Assembly (NCBI RefSeq): GCF_016107685.1
Contig: NZ_JABASY010000004.1
Coordinates: 242,739 to 306,738, forward strand
DNA length: 64,000 nt
From: Brevibacterium yomogidense
Lineage (GTDB): Bacteria > Actinomycetota > Actinomycetes > Actinomycetales > Brevibacteriaceae
Reading direction: 5' to 3'
Shown: positions 17,315 to 26,601 of the stretch, piece by piece
Numbering within the stretch: the first letter of the stretch is position 1
How the letters are laid out: each line of letters opens with the position of its first letter
Made by a program: the position numbers and the translations under genes
Notes under the pieces: generated by a model
What the model was told of the DNA's origin: nothing
Databases searched by the model: none
The model's input: only the letters and a program-made list of their open reading frames with translations

Positions 17315-18285
17315 CGGTGACGGACGCGCGCGCCGCCGTTCCCACAGACAGGGCACCGTCCGGCGAGGCTGCATCCGCCCCGGTCCCCACAGACGGGGCT
17401 CAGCCGGTCCGGTTCCGGGTCGACCTGGGGTACGCGGGGACGGGCTTCCACGGCTGGGCGGTGCAGCCGTCGCTGCGGACCGTCCAGGGGGTGGTCGAGG
17501 CGGGTCTCGAGAAGGTGTGCGGGCAGCCGGTGCGCACAGTCGTCGCGGGACGGACGGACGCGGGCGTGCACGCGCGGCGGCAGGTGGTCCACTGCGACCT
17601 GCCCCCCGGAGTGGTCGAGCGTCTGACCGGACGCGGTGCGCGCACGCGGGAGCCTGCGGACGGCCTGGTGAGCAGGCTGCGCGGGGTGCTGGGGCACCTC
17701 GGCGCACCGGACGTCGTCGTCCACTCCGCGCAGCAGGTGCCGGCGGCGTTCGACGCCCGGTTCTCCGCTGTGTGGCGCAGGTACTCCTACCGCATCGCGG
17801 ACGCACACGCCTTCCGCGACCCCCTCGCCGCGCACCACACCACGACCCACCGCGGCGCACTCGACGCCCAGGCGATGGCGCGCGCCGCCCGGGAAGTCCT
17901 GGGCCTCCACGACTTCCTGCCCTTCTGCAAGCCGCGCCCGGAATCGACGACGATCCGCACGCTCCTGGACTTCGATGCTGCGCGTGACGCGACGGGCGTG
18001 ATCGTCCTGGATCTGCGCGCGGACGCGTTCTGCCACCACATGGTGCGCGCCCTGGTGGGCGGACTGGTGCGGGTGGGCACCGGAGCATGCTCGCCGACGG
18101 AACCGGCTCGCCTGCTGGCCCGGGCGGAAGCGGGGGAGGACCGCGACACGCTGCCGCCCTTCCACCTCATGCCGGCGCAGGGGCTCGTCCTCGAAGAAGT
18201 CGGCTACCCCGACGGGCCCCAGGCGTGGGCACAGCAGGCGGAGAACGCCCGCAATCGTCGGCGGGCAGAGGAACTGGGCACCTGA
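17311..18285 (+). CDS. truA: tRNA pseudouridine(38-40) synthase TruA
   Basis: A 324-residue enzyme that makes pseudouridine in the anticodon stem of many tRNAs. Catalytic aspartate lies in VVAGRTDAGVHARRQVVHCD (near residue 87), with RVDLGYAGTGFHGWAVQPSL at the start of the fold, and HHMVRALVGGLVRVGTG and LPPFHLMPAQGLVLEEVGYP at the end. About 30 Ala/Pro-rich residues precede the fold. GTG 17311 is chosen for its overlap with the LemA-like stop; the N-terminal tail is probably disordered. Confidence 0.93.
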   Translation: MTVTDARAAVPTDRAPSGEAASAPVPTDGAQPVRFRVDLGYAGTGFHGWAVQPSLRTVQGVVEAGLEKVCGQPVRTVVAGRTDAGVHARRQVVHCDLPPGVVERLTGRGARTREPADGLVSRLRGVLGHLGAPDVVVHSAQQVPAAFDARFSAVWRRYSYRIADAHAFRDPLAAHHTTTHRGALDAQAMARAAREVLGLHDFLPFCKPRPESTTIRTLLDFDAARDATGVIVLDLRADAFCHHMVRALVGGLVRVGTGACSPTEPARLLARAEAGEDRDTLPPFHLMPAQGLVLEEVGYPDGPQAWAQQAENARNRRRAEELGT

Positions 18286-18411
18286 GCGGCGGTCACCTTC
18301 CTGTCGCGAATCCTGAGAATTCACTCCTCATTCATGCAGAGACAGGCTATTCTTCGGGTGGATTCACAAGTATCTCGGAAGTAACACCCACCTTTCTCAG
18401 TGAGGACGACG

Positions 18412-20745
18412 ATGAAGAAGACCCTTCTGCGCGGTGTGGTCGCCGGCGCCGCCGCCACCGGGATGGTGCTGCCGCTCGCAGCGCTGCCCGCTTTCGGCGA
18501 AGCGCCCACCGGCACCCAGGTTCAGCTGCTCAACATCACAGACTTCCACGGACGTATCGCGGAGTCCGGCCACAGTGTGGCCTCCGTCGTCGAACGTGAG
18601 CGCGCCGCCTTCGACGGTGAAACGGCGTTCCTCACATCGGGCGACAACATCGGCGCGTCCACCTACGTGTCGTCCTCGCAGGAGGACCAGCCCACACTCG
18701 ACGTGCTCAACGCGATCGGCACCGATTCGTCTGCGACGGGCAACCACGAATTCGATCGCGGGTACGAGGATCTGCGCGACCGGGTGGGAGCGAGCGCGGA
18801 CTTCCCGCACCTGGGCGCGAACGTGTACAAGAAGGGCACCACGGAGGTCGCCGACGGCATCGACGCCTACACGATCGTGGAGCAGGGCGATGTGCGGATC
18901 GGTGTCATCGGTGCGGTGACGGAGGAGACCGCGACGCTCGTGAGCCCCGGCGGCATCGACGACATCGAGTTCGGCGACCCCGTCACGGCGATCAACGATG
19001 CGGCGGCAGAGCTCGAAGCGCTGCCGGAGGGCGAGAAGCCGGACGTCACGGTCCTCACCGCCCACCTGGGCCCCGCCGTCGTCACGGACATCGACTCTGC
19101 ACTGAAGTCGAACGAGGAGTTCAACGCGGTCGTCACGGGTGCGGACGCGTCCATCGACGCGATGTTCTTCGGCCACTCCCACCTGCGGACGAACCTCGAG
19201 GCACCGGTGCCGGGCGATGAGGACCGCACGCGCCCCGTCGTCCAGTCGGGCAACTACGGCGACACCGTCGGCAAGGTGACGCTCACCAGCGAGGGCGACG
19301 GCAACTGGACGGTCGACGAGCAGGAGCTGATCGACACCGCCGACCAGACGTTCGACTCGCCGGTCGTCGACGAGGTCGATTCGATCGTCGCGGACGCCAT
19401 CGAGAAGTCGAACGAGATCGGCTCCGAGGTCGTCGGCACGATCGACGACGACATCACCCGCGCGTTCAACGAGGACGGTTCGGAGAACCGCGGCGGGGAG
19501 TCCACGCTGGGCAACCTCGTCGCCGACGCCCTCACGGAGGGTGTCGAGATGTCGCAGCTCGACGAAGCGGACTTCGGCATGACGAACCCGGGCGGCCTGC
19601 GCACGGACCTCAAGGTCGACGACATCTTCGGCGACGAGGAGCCGGGCGAGGTGACCGTCGGAGAGCTCAACGCGGTCCTGCCGTTCGCCAACGACCACGG
19701 AGTCGTGACGCTCACCGGCAACGACGTCATCCAGCTGATCGAGGAGCAGTGGCAGCCGGACGGCGCGTCCCGCTCCTTCCTCCACATGGGCCTCTCCGAG
19801 GAGCTGGACGTCGTCTACGACTCCGAGGCACCGCGCGGCGAGCACGTCGTGTCCGTGAAGGTCAACGGCGAGGACATCGACCCGGACGCGGAGTACCGCG
19901 TCGCGACGCTCAGCTTCCTGGCGTCCGGCGGCGACAACTTCTCCGCCTTCGCGAACGGTGAGTTCGAGCAGTCCGGTCTCACGGACTTCGACGTGTGGGA
20001 GAACTACTTCCAGGAGCGCGACGTCGTGGAGGCGGACCCGCAGGAGCGTCAGGCGGACTTCGCGCTGGACGTCATCAACACGGAGGAGCTCGCCGCGACG
20101 TTCTCGTACGAGGGCGGCGAGACGATCGAGGTCGAGCAGGGCGAGGACGCGGACCTCACGTTCACGACCGAGGCGACGCGCCTCATCGACGGACCGTTCG
20201 AGCTGGCTCTCGAGCTGCCCGACGGGTTCTCCGCGGACCTGTCCGGCGTCGAAGCCGCCCACGCGGCGAGCGCCCCGACGGTCGAATCCGCCCTCCTCGA
20301 GCAGATCGCGGAAGGCACGACGGCGACGGATGTCACCGTCACCCCGGGTGACGACGTGGAGGCCGGCGACTACACGGTCACGGCGACGATCGCCGCGGAT
20401 CCGGAGCACGCCTGGTGGGATGACAACCCGCTGCCCGTCACCCGTTCGCTCGAACTCGACGTCACCGTCACCGCCGCCCCGGATGGTGGCGACGACGGCG
20501 ATGACGACGGCAACGGCGACGGCAACGGCGACGGCGACGGCGACGACGGCAACGGCGACGGTGGCAACGGTGGCGACGACGGCCAGGGCGATGGCGATCG
20601 TGACGACAATGCCGGTGACGACGACAACGGCAAGCTGCCGCGCACGGGCGCGGAGCTGGGCGGGATCCTCGGCCTCGCCGCGGCACTCGTCGCAGCCGGT
20701 GGAGCAGCACTCGCAGCCAGCCGGAAGCGCAGCAAGGGCCTCTGA
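18412..20745 (+). CDS. LPxTG-anchored 5'-nucleotidase / UshA-type metallophosphatase
   Basis: A 777-residue surface enzyme. A signal peptide (residues 1 to about 29) is followed by a calcineurin-type phosphatase domain with LLNITDFHGRI, LTSGDNIGAS, GNHEFDRG, LTAHLGP and FFGHSHLRTN, then the 5'-nucleotidase C-terminal domain (NRGGESTLGNLVADALTEG, GLRTDLKVDDIFGDEEP). A further beta-rich region comes next. A 50-residue Asp/Gly/Asn linker (about 690-740) leads to the sortase motif LPRTG (742-746), a transmembrane helix and a KRSKGL tail. It likely releases phosphate and nucleosides from extracellular nucleotides. The start is fixed by TGAGGA at 18401-18406. Confidence 0.92.
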   Translation: MKKTLLRGVVAGAAATGMVLPLAALPAFGEAPTGTQVQLLNITDFHGRIAESGHSVASVVERERAAFDGETAFLTSGDNIGASTYVSSSQEDQPTLDVLNAIGTDSSATGNHEFDRGYEDLRDRVGASADFPHLGANVYKKGTTEVADGIDAYTIVEQGDVRIGVIGAVTEETATLVSPGGIDDIEFGDPVTAINDAAAELEALPEGEKPDVTVLTAHLGPAVVTDIDSALKSNEEFNAVVTGADASIDAMFFGHSHLRTNLEAPVPGDEDRTRPVVQSGNYGDTVGKVTLTSEGDGNWTVDEQELIDTADQTFDSPVVDEVDSIVADAIEKSNEIGSEVVGTIDDDITRAFNEDGSENRGGESTLGNLVADALTEGVEMSQLDEADFGMTNPGGLRTDLKVDDIFGDEEPGEVTVGELNAVLPFANDHGVVTLTGNDVIQLIEEQWQPDGASRSFLHMGLSEELDVVYDSEAPRGEHVVSVKVNGEDIDPDAEYRVATLSFLASGGDNFSAFANGEFEQSGLTDFDVWENYFQERDVVEADPQERQADFALDVINTEELAATFSYEGGETIEVEQGEDADLTFTTEATRLIDGPFELALELPDGFSADLSGVEAAHAASAPTVESALLEQIAEGTTATDVTVTPGDDVEAGDYTVTATIAADPEHAWWDDNPLPVTRSLELDVTVTAAPDGGDDGDDDGNGDGNGDGDGDDGNGDGGNGGDDGQGDGDRDDNAGDDDNGKLPRTGAELGGILGLAAALVAAGGAALAASRKRSKGL

Positions 20746-20748
20746 GCG

Positions 20749-20792
20749 CACGTGCGGCCCGGCGGCCTGACGAAGGGCGCCGGGCACACGTG
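20749..20792. terminator. GC-rich hairpin after the nucleotidase gene
   Basis: GCCCGGCG (20757-20764) pairs with CGCCGGGC (20778-20785), extended by outer CACGTG/CACGTG arms. It starts three bases after the stop codon. No T-run is present; termination is inferred. Confidence 0.55.
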
Positions 20793-20848
20793 TGATCGGT
20801 CAGCCGTCGTGGAGGACCGGCCGCACACAGCGGACGGACTGCCGTGAG

Positions 20849-20913
20849 CTGAGTTCCGAACTCAGGTGCCTGGAGACACGAAGGGCCTGCATGGAGACGT
20901 GCAGGCCCTTCGT
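20849..20913. terminator. Two hairpins between convergent genes
   Basis: CTGAGTT/AACTCAG (20849-20855, 20859-20865), then a perfect 14-bp stem ACGAAGGGCCTGCA/TGCAGGCCCTTCGT (20878-20891, 20900-20913). They lie in the 318-bp gap between the nucleotidase gene and the convergent membrane-protein operon and probably terminate both. Apart from these hairpins and a small repeat at 21043, I see no gene or site in this gap. Confidence 0.65.
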
Positions 20914-21042
20914 CGTATCTGCGCCGGCAGCGGCGGCCGGGGGCGGGTGTCGGCTGTACGACGTCCGGGCCGAGCCCGCGTCACCGTTCGCTGATGCGGC
21001 TCGCAGCCTCGAGACCCGTCGTCACACGAGCCGCAGATTCAC

Positions 21043-21074
21043 GTCCCTCAGCTTCGCGGTCCCTCAGTTTTGCG
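21043..21074 (-). repeat. Two-copy 16-bp repeat over a stop codon
   Basis: GTCCCTCAGCTTCGCG (21043-21058) is followed directly by GTCCCTCAGTTTTGCG (21059-21074). The TCA in the second copy (21064-21066) is the stop codon of the minus-strand gene, and the first copy carries the same TCA. Confidence 0.75.
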
Positions 21075-23286
21075 GCTCCGCAGCCTCGCCGCCCGCAGGC
21101 CGCTTCGCCCGCACACCTGCGAGGTGCGTGAGTGCGGGGACGAGGAAGAGGATGCCCACGGCGGGGACGACGATCCCGGAGTCGTTGATGAAGGTGCCGA
21201 CGGTCAGCAGCACCGTCAGAGAGATGATCGAGGTGCGCAGCAGCGGCATCTCGCGGTACCACTCGCCCAGCAGCGGGATGCGGAAGCGGGCGGGGGAGAT
21301 CGCGGCCCAGAGGACCAGTGCCACGACGACCGGCAGGAGCAGGGTCATCCAGTTCTGGGTGAGGATGTCGATGTTCATCCCGATCTTCCGCAGCAGGACG
21401 GTGCCCGCCTCACCGGAGAGGATCGATTCGAAGAAGTTGCCGAAGTGGGTGCGCTGGTCCGCGGGTCGCAGCCAGTCGAGGAAGAGCACGAGCAGCATGA
21501 GGGCGGCGGCGCCTCCGCCGAACAGCAGGAGTCTCCGCCACGACAGCTTCACCCCGGCGGCGGTGAGGGCGAAGACGGCGGTGCCGAGCACCAGGGTCGG
21601 CACGGATCCGAACTTCGTGCCCAGCCCGGGGGTGGCCAGCAGGACGCAGGAGGCGAGGACCGCGACGACGACGAGCGCGGTGATCGCCCAGGGTCGGCGC
21701 ATCCAGGAGCAGATGACGCCCAGGCCCACGAGCAGCGCGGTGCAGTAGAGGGCGAGTGCGGAGTTGCCGATCCCGTAGAAGCGCGACGCGATGAGCAGGG
21801 GTTCGCCCAGCAGTGTGGACATCTGCAGGGAGGAGCCGGTGGTGACGTCGACGGCGAGCACCCCGACCGTGATCGCGGCGACGAAGCCCAGTGCTCCCGC
21901 GGGCAGCCTGCGCCAGGGGCCCTGCAGGGCGAGTGCTGTGATGACGACGGCCCAGCCTGCGACCCCGCCCAGCATCGCGACGTCCGCGGACGGTGAGCGC
22001 TCCCACGGCAGCACGTTGACGAGGAAGGTCGACACGGGCACGGCTGCCGCGAACAGTCCGCCGACGGTCATCGCGTTCGCCACCCGTTTGATCCCACGTC
22101 TGCGGGTGATGAGGGCGCAGACGGTGAGCAGGCCGAGGAGGAGCACGCCCCATGCTGCGTAGAACCAGGCGGAGATGCTCTCCTGGGTGAGGACTGCGGT
22201 CTGGCGGTCGAGCATGATCTGCTGCTTGCCCGCGGCGTCGGCGGGGCCGTCGACGAAGGTGAGGGGTGCGCCGGCGAATCCTCCCGCGCCCGTGACCCCT
22301 GCGGCGGTGAGCAGGGTGGGTGTGAGGTCGGTGACCTGGAGGAGGCCCGGCTGGCGGGTCGATGACGAGGTGAGCAGCTGCGCCGAGCCGGTGCCCCCGG
22401 CGGGAGTGTCGCCGCTGACGGGTCCGCGGACGGCGGCGAACTGCATCCGCGAGTCGTCGGTGCGTGCGTCCGCGATCGAGGCGGCGATGAGAGTGGGGGC
22501 CTCGGCGGTCGGCAGTTCGTCGACGGCGTCCAGCACTTCGCCCACCGCCTCGTCGACGTCCGCGACGGAATGGCCCGGCGCGTAGACGCTGCCCAGGTCG
22601 ACGAGGACGATGTCGGCCGCGCCCGAGGCCGCCGTCACCTGCCTGCCCACCTCACCGCGGTCGCGCAGCGGCTGCCAGTCGTCGGTGCGGCCGGTCGCGG
22701 ACGCGGAGCCGATTGCGGCACCGGGGCCGATGCCGGTGACCCGCACGTCCGCTTCGTCGGCGGTGTCGCGGAGTGCGCCGACTGCGGGCGTGTAGTTGTC
22801 CTCGCCGGCTTGGCCCAGGTAGATGTCCCAGTCGGGTATCCAACCGCCGATCGGTTCGTGCAGGACCCTGCAGGTGGGGCGCTGTTCGTCCGCGGCGCGA
22901 CGGCCGGAGCTCAGAGCGAGCCAGCCGTCCGCGGCGCAGCTGGTGGCGCGGACCGACCGGGGGGTGAGCGCGCCGACCGCGCCCGAATCCACGAGTCGCC
23001 ACAGGTTCGGGGTGCGGTCGCGGTCGACGTCCTCGAAGGTGAGTCCCGCGAATCCGAGGAGGATGACGGGGTGCGCGCGGGTCTCGTCCTGGACGGGGGC
23101 GGGTGACGCACTGCCCGTCGCGGCCGTTCCCGTCACAGAGGTCTGCGCGGCAGCGGTCCCCGCCGCAGAGGTCGCGGAGGTCCCGGTGGCAGTCGTCTCC
23201 GTGGCAGTGGTCCCCGCCGCAGCGGGTGCCGCCGTGAGCACGAGGATGAGGAGCGCGGCCCAGACCGCCAGGAGTGTCCGCCTCAT
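21064..23286 (-). CDS. Large membrane protein with degenerate alkaline-phosphatase-like domain (copy 2)
   Basis: A 740-residue protein of no assigned function. A signal peptide (MRRTLLAVWAALLILVLTAA) is followed by a ~330-residue extracellular domain that follows the alkaline-phosphatase superfamily plan (VILLGFAGLTFEDVDRDRTP, then NLWRLVDSGAVGAL). The metal-binding aspartate of the usual xDGL motif is replaced (GFAGL), and no SDHG motif is seen. About ten transmembrane helices follow, with RFYGIGNSALALY, GTKFGS and RPADQRTHFGNFFESI. The start overlaps the stop of the upstream paralogue (4 bp). It is probably not a working phosphatase; it could be a sensor, a transport-associated protein or an altered transferase. 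Confidence 0.75.
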   Translation of the reverse strand: MRRTLLAVWAALLILVLTAAPAAAGTTATETTATGTSATSAAGTAAAQTSVTGTAATGSASPAPVQDETRAHPVILLGFAGLTFEDVDRDRTPNLWRLVDSGAVGALTPRSVRATSCAADGWLALSSGRRAADEQRPTCRVLHEPIGGWIPDWDIYLGQAGEDNYTPAVGALRDTADEADVRVTGIGPGAAIGSASATGRTDDWQPLRDRGEVGRQVTAASGAADIVLVDLGSVYAPGHSVADVDEAVGEVLDAVDELPTAEAPTLIAASIADARTDDSRMQFAAVRGPVSGDTPAGGTGSAQLLTSSSTRQPGLLQVTDLTPTLLTAAGVTGAGGFAGAPLTFVDGPADAAGKQQIMLDRQTAVLTQESISAWFYAAWGVLLLGLLTVCALITRRRGIKRVANAMTVGGLFAAAVPVSTFLVNVLPWERSPSADVAMLGGVAGWAVVITALALQGPWRRLPAGALGFVAAITVGVLAVDVTTGSSLQMSTLLGEPLLIASRFYGIGNSALALYCTALLVGLGVICSWMRRPWAITALVVVAVLASCVLLATPGLGTKFGSVPTLVLGTAVFALTAAGVKLSWRRLLLFGGGAAALMLLVLFLDWLRPADQRTHFGNFFESILSGEAGTVLLRKIGMNIDILTQNWMTLLLPVVVALVLWAAISPARFRIPLLGEWYREMPLLRTSIISLTVLLTVGTFINDSGIVVPAVGILFLVPALTHLAGVRAKRPAGGEAAEPQN

Positions 23287-25859
23287 CGTGCCGCCTCGCT
23301 GTCCGTCGGCAGTGGCTTGCGCTCCGGCTCGTCCTCACGCAGCGGTCCATCCTCGTTCACCGATCCGTCCTCATGCACCGCGCCGTCCTCACGCACCACA
23401 CCGATGCTCATGACGACGAGCATCGGCACGAGCATCATGGCCCCCGTGGCGGGCACGGCCACGCCGGAGTCGGTGATGACGAGCCCCACACCCAGAGCGA
23501 TCGCGGCGGACAGGAAGCCGGCGTGGACGGTGGGGTGGGTGAGTGCCTTCGGCAGGGTGTCCTCCCAGGGGCGGGCGAGGAGCGCGGTGCGTTCGAAGCG
23601 GCGCAGGTACGCGAGGCTGAACAGGACGGTGAAGACCGCGAGCGGCACGACGACGGCCAGGCCGGGGTTGATGACGATGATCCGCAGGTTGGCTTCGAGC
23701 TTGCGGCTGATGACCTCGATCAGCTGCCCGTCCAGCGCCTGGGCGAAGAAGTTGCCGAAGTGGGACCGGGCCGCCGGTGGCCGCAGGTAGTCGAGGCCTG
23801 CCACACCCACGATGATCGCGAGCGCACCCGCACCGATGAGTGCGAGCCGGACGATGCTCACCCGGATCCGGAACAGCGACAGCAGGAGCACGGTGAAGCC
23901 CACCAGTGCGGCGACCGTCCCACCGAACTTCGCGCCCCACGCGGGGTTGCCGAGAACGAACACGGATGCGGTGGCGAAGCCCGCGACGAGCACCCGGGCT
24001 GCGATCGTGCGGCCCGTGTCCAGCAGTCGTGCGGCGACGATCCCGAGTCCCAGGAGGGCCGCGGCGAGGAACAGCGCCGCCCCCTGGTTGCCCAGACCGT
24101 AGAACCGTCCGGCGACGATCGGGTTGTAGCCCATGAGCGCGTTGAACTGCAGTCGTGACCCCAGTGCGACGTCGACGACGAGGACGGCGGCGGTCACGAG
24201 CGACACCGCGGCGATGCGTCCCTGCCACGTCCGGCGCCACGGGCCGGCGACGCTGAGTCCCACGAGGGCGAGTGTGCCCACCGTGATCGCTCCGACGAGT
24301 CCCCACGCGGGGTTCGGTGCGCGTCCCCACGGCAGGATGCCGGCGAGGAAGCTGCCCATGGGGATCAGCCCGATCGTGAAGCACACCCAGGTGCCCCACC
24401 GGCGCAGTGCGGGGAATGTGCGGGGTGCCCGCGTCCGCAGCACACGGACGACGGAGCTCAGCAGGAGGACCGCCAGTGCGAGGGTGAGCGTGTAGTGGAC
24501 GACGTCGAGGAAGATGCTGAAGGTCTGCGCGTGGGTGTGGACGGTGCCGGCCTTGCGGGAGTCGGCGACGAGCCGGTCCATGCGGGCTTCTGCGTCGTCG
24601 GACGGGTCGACGACGAACTGGGCGGGCGAGGTGCCCGCCGCTTCGAGTTCCACCGCCCCGATCGCGGCGGGCAGGACGTCGGTGAGCTGCACGAGGCCCG
24701 GCTGGCGGGTCGAGGACGACCGCAGGGTGCCGGGCTCGTAGGAGGGCCCCACTGCGATGAGTGCACGCAGGCGCGAGGGGTAGTCGGCGTCGCCCACCCC
24801 CGCGATGATGACGTCGGAGGTCTCCGGGGTCTGCGCGAGGATCCGGCCCACCCGGGCGTCCAGCGCGGCGATCTGCCCGGTCCGTGTCCGGCCCAGCGAT
24901 TCGTCGTTCCACGCGTGCCAGGCGTTCGGTTCCCACGTGGGGTCCGCCGCGGTGCCCGCGTCGATGAGAGTGAGCGCGCAGCTGTCGAGGACGGTCTCGT
25001 CGTCTCCGCCGGTCCCGTCGGTCCGGCCCGTGCTCGCCTCCGTGCCGTCAGCGCCGTCCGTCGCCGAGGTCGCGGCCGGGTCCATGTAGAGGCTCGTCGC
25101 GGGAGCCCAGGTCGGCACGTGCCCGTCCGCGTCCGCCGCCGCATACGCGGCGCCGCGGCCGTACGCGGCCGTGCACCACGACCCGTCGGCCGGCGCCGTC
25201 CCGTCCGACCCGTCAGCCGGTGTCGCCTCGTCTGCTCCGGCGTCGGAGTCGTCTCCCGCGGACCGAGCCGTCGCATCCTGCACCGCACCCGTGGTGGGCC
25301 GGGTGAAGGCGCCGGGCGCCGCGCCGTAGCCGGCGCCCTCGTTCGCGGTGAGGACACGGTCGAAGTCCTCGAACGTCGCCGGCCCTGCCTCGAGCGGGGT
25401 GCCTGCGGTGCCGGGGGCCTCCACGGCGGGGCCCGGGACCTCGGCTTCGGTGTCGTCGTCGACAGCGGTCGCCGCATCCGGGATCGGGTCGATCATCCGC
25501 GGGCACGACGTGTGGGCGAGGAGGGGACTGAACCAGTCCGGGGTGAGGTCGACGCTGTGCATGCGCGCGCCCGCACCCAGGCTCAGCCAGCCTGCGGCGG
25601 CGCAGGTGGCCGGAGTGAGAGTGCGCACACTCAGGTTGGCGACGGCGCCGTCCTCGACCGCGGACCACAGGTGAGGAGTGCGGTCGGGGGAGAGGTCCGA
25701 CTGGGTGAGACCCGCCGCGCCGATGACGACGACACCCGTCGCCGCATGAGTGGACTGCGCTGCCGGCTGATCCGTGAGCGGGGTCGCCCAGGCGGCCGCG
25801 CCGGGGGCGACGAGGCCCAGGACGCAGGCGACGGCGGCGAGCACACGGAGGACGGACAC
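23283..25859 (-). CDS. Large membrane protein with degenerate alkaline-phosphatase-like domain (copy 1)
   Basis: An 858-residue paralogue of the next gene. A signal peptide (VLRVLAAVACVLGLVAPGAA) leads to a ~450-residue extracellular domain (VVVIGAAGLTQSDLSPDRTP, then TPATCAAAGWLSLGAGARM), also with Ala in place of the metal-binding Asp. A long Asp/Gly/Ala/Thr-rich insert (about residues 170-270) is absent from the paralogue. Near the membrane is SSSTRQPGLVQLTDVLP, matched in copy 2 by SSSTRQPGLLQVTDLTP. The helices share RFYGLGNQGAALF, GAKFGG and RPPAARSHFGNFF with copy 2. The layout of signal peptide, phosphatase fold and polytopic domain resembles eukaryotic GPI ethanolamine-phosphate transferases, but that is an analogy only. 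Confidence 0.75.
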   Translation of the reverse strand: MSVLRVLAAVACVLGLVAPGAAAWATPLTDQPAAQSTHAATGVVVIGAAGLTQSDLSPDRTPHLWSAVEDGAVANLSVRTLTPATCAAAGWLSLGAGARMHSVDLTPDWFSPLLAHTSCPRMIDPIPDAATAVDDDTEAEVPGPAVEAPGTAGTPLEAGPATFEDFDRVLTANEGAGYGAAPGAFTRPTTGAVQDATARSAGDDSDAGADEATPADGSDGTAPADGSWCTAAYGRGAAYAAADADGHVPTWAPATSLYMDPAATSATDGADGTEASTGRTDGTGGDDETVLDSCALTLIDAGTAADPTWEPNAWHAWNDESLGRTRTGQIAALDARVGRILAQTPETSDVIIAGVGDADYPSRLRALIAVGPSYEPGTLRSSSTRQPGLVQLTDVLPAAIGAVELEAAGTSPAQFVVDPSDDAEARMDRLVADSRKAGTVHTHAQTFSIFLDVVHYTLTLALAVLLLSSVVRVLRTRAPRTFPALRRWGTWVCFTIGLIPMGSFLAGILPWGRAPNPAWGLVGAITVGTLALVGLSVAGPWRRTWQGRIAAVSLVTAAVLVVDVALGSRLQFNALMGYNPIVAGRFYGLGNQGAALFLAAALLGLGIVAARLLDTGRTIAARVLVAGFATASVFVLGNPAWGAKFGGTVAALVGFTVLLLSLFRIRVSIVRLALIGAGALAIIVGVAGLDYLRPPAARSHFGNFFAQALDGQLIEVISRKLEANLRIIVINPGLAVVVPLAVFTVLFSLAYLRRFERTALLARPWEDTLPKALTHPTVHAGFLSAAIALGVGLVITDSGVAVPATGAMMLVPMLVVMSIGVVREDGAVHEDGSVNEDGPLREDEPERKPLPTDSEAAR

Positions 25860-25865
25860 CGTGCA

Positions 25866-25871
25866 AGCCTA
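25866..25871 (-). promoter_or_regulatory. -10-like hexamer of the membrane-protein operon (leaderless candidate)
   Basis: On the minus strand TAGGCT ends six bases before the GTG start at 25859, with no Shine-Dalgarno between. Confidence 0.45.
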
Positions 25872-25903
25872 CCGGCGAAGCTTGCGGGCGGGCTGAGGCG
25901 TGT

Positions 25904-25933
25904 TTGCGGCAGGCACGCCGAGTGCGGTAGATT
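25904..25933 (+). promoter_or_regulatory. Predicted rplM-rpsI promoter
   Basis: TTGCGG (25904-25909), an 18-bp spacer, then TAGATT (25928-25933). This leaves a leader of about 180 nt before rplM. No recognised ribosomal leader fold was identified, but the length leaves room for autoregulation. Confidence 0.5.
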
Positions 25934-26122
25934 TGAGCGTCGTTGCGTACGTCAGCACACGTTCCTCGCTAAGCCTCTAGTCGCGTTGCAGGTTTCAGGT
26001 GGGTCATCCGTGTCGGAAGCGTAGCGCGCACAGGACAGACCCGTCCGTGAACTCGAAATCACGACTCGAGGGAGCGGGTGTGTACGGGTCCACCGACTAC
26101 TGACGAATGTAAGAAGGCAACT

Positions 26123-26566
26123 TTGCGTACGTACACCCCGAAGTCCGGCGATGTTCAGCGCCAGTGGCACGTCATCGACGCCACTGACGTCGTTCTTGGT
26201 CGGCTCGCATCACAGACAGCACGTCTGCTCCGCGGCAAGCACAAGACCACTTTCGCGCCGAACGTCGATTCCGGCGATTTCGTGATCATCGTGAACGCGG
26301 ACAAGGTCGCTCTGACCGGTGCCAAGCTGGAGCAGAAGCGCGCCTACCGCCACTCGAACTACCCGGGTGGCCTCAAGAGCGTCAACTACGCCGAACTCCT
26401 CGCCACACGCCCTGAGCGCGCGGTCGAGAAGGCAGTCACCGGGATGATCCCCAAGAACAGCCTCGGTCGGGCGCAGATGCGCAAGCTCAAGGTCTATGCA
26501 GGCTCGGAGCACCCGCACTCCGCTCAGAACCCCCAGCCGTACGAGATCACCCAGGTCGCGCAGTAA
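26123..26566 (+). CDS. rplM: 50S ribosomal protein L13
   Basis: A 147-residue ribosomal protein of the large subunit. It starts [20 protein letters not shown] and contains [35 protein letters not shown] and [19 protein letters not shown], all canonical L13. The start is a TTG at 26123, with AAGAAGG at 26111-26117 upstream. This TTG gives the exact actinobacterial length and N-terminus; the GTG upstream at 26078 would add 15 unrelated residues. It is co-transcribed with rpsI, 35 bp downstream. Confidence 0.96.
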   Translation: MRTYTPKSGDVQRQWHVIDATDVVLGRLASQTARLLRGKHKTTFAPNVDSGDFVIIVNADKVALTGAKLEQKRAYRHSNYPGGLKSVNYAELLATRPERAVEKAVTGMIPKNSLGRAQMRKLKVYAGSEHPHSAQNPQPYEITQVAQ

Positions 26567-26601
26567 GCGCGCGGGTCGAACAGCTTTCACCGAGGAGAAT
26601 C

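Noticed and set aside
18397..20787. A 796-codon open frame antisense to the LPxTG nucleotidase
   Set aside because: It mirrors the G/C-rich third-position pattern of the real gene, gives Val/Asp/Arg-rich low-complexity protein without domains, and has no ribosome site. The sense frame has a signal peptide, all phosphatase motifs and a sortase signal.
25934..26122. A known ribosomal-protein leader or riboswitch before rplM
   Set aside because: The leader is about 180 nt long, but I could not identify a conserved fold or motif by eye, so only the promoter is reported.
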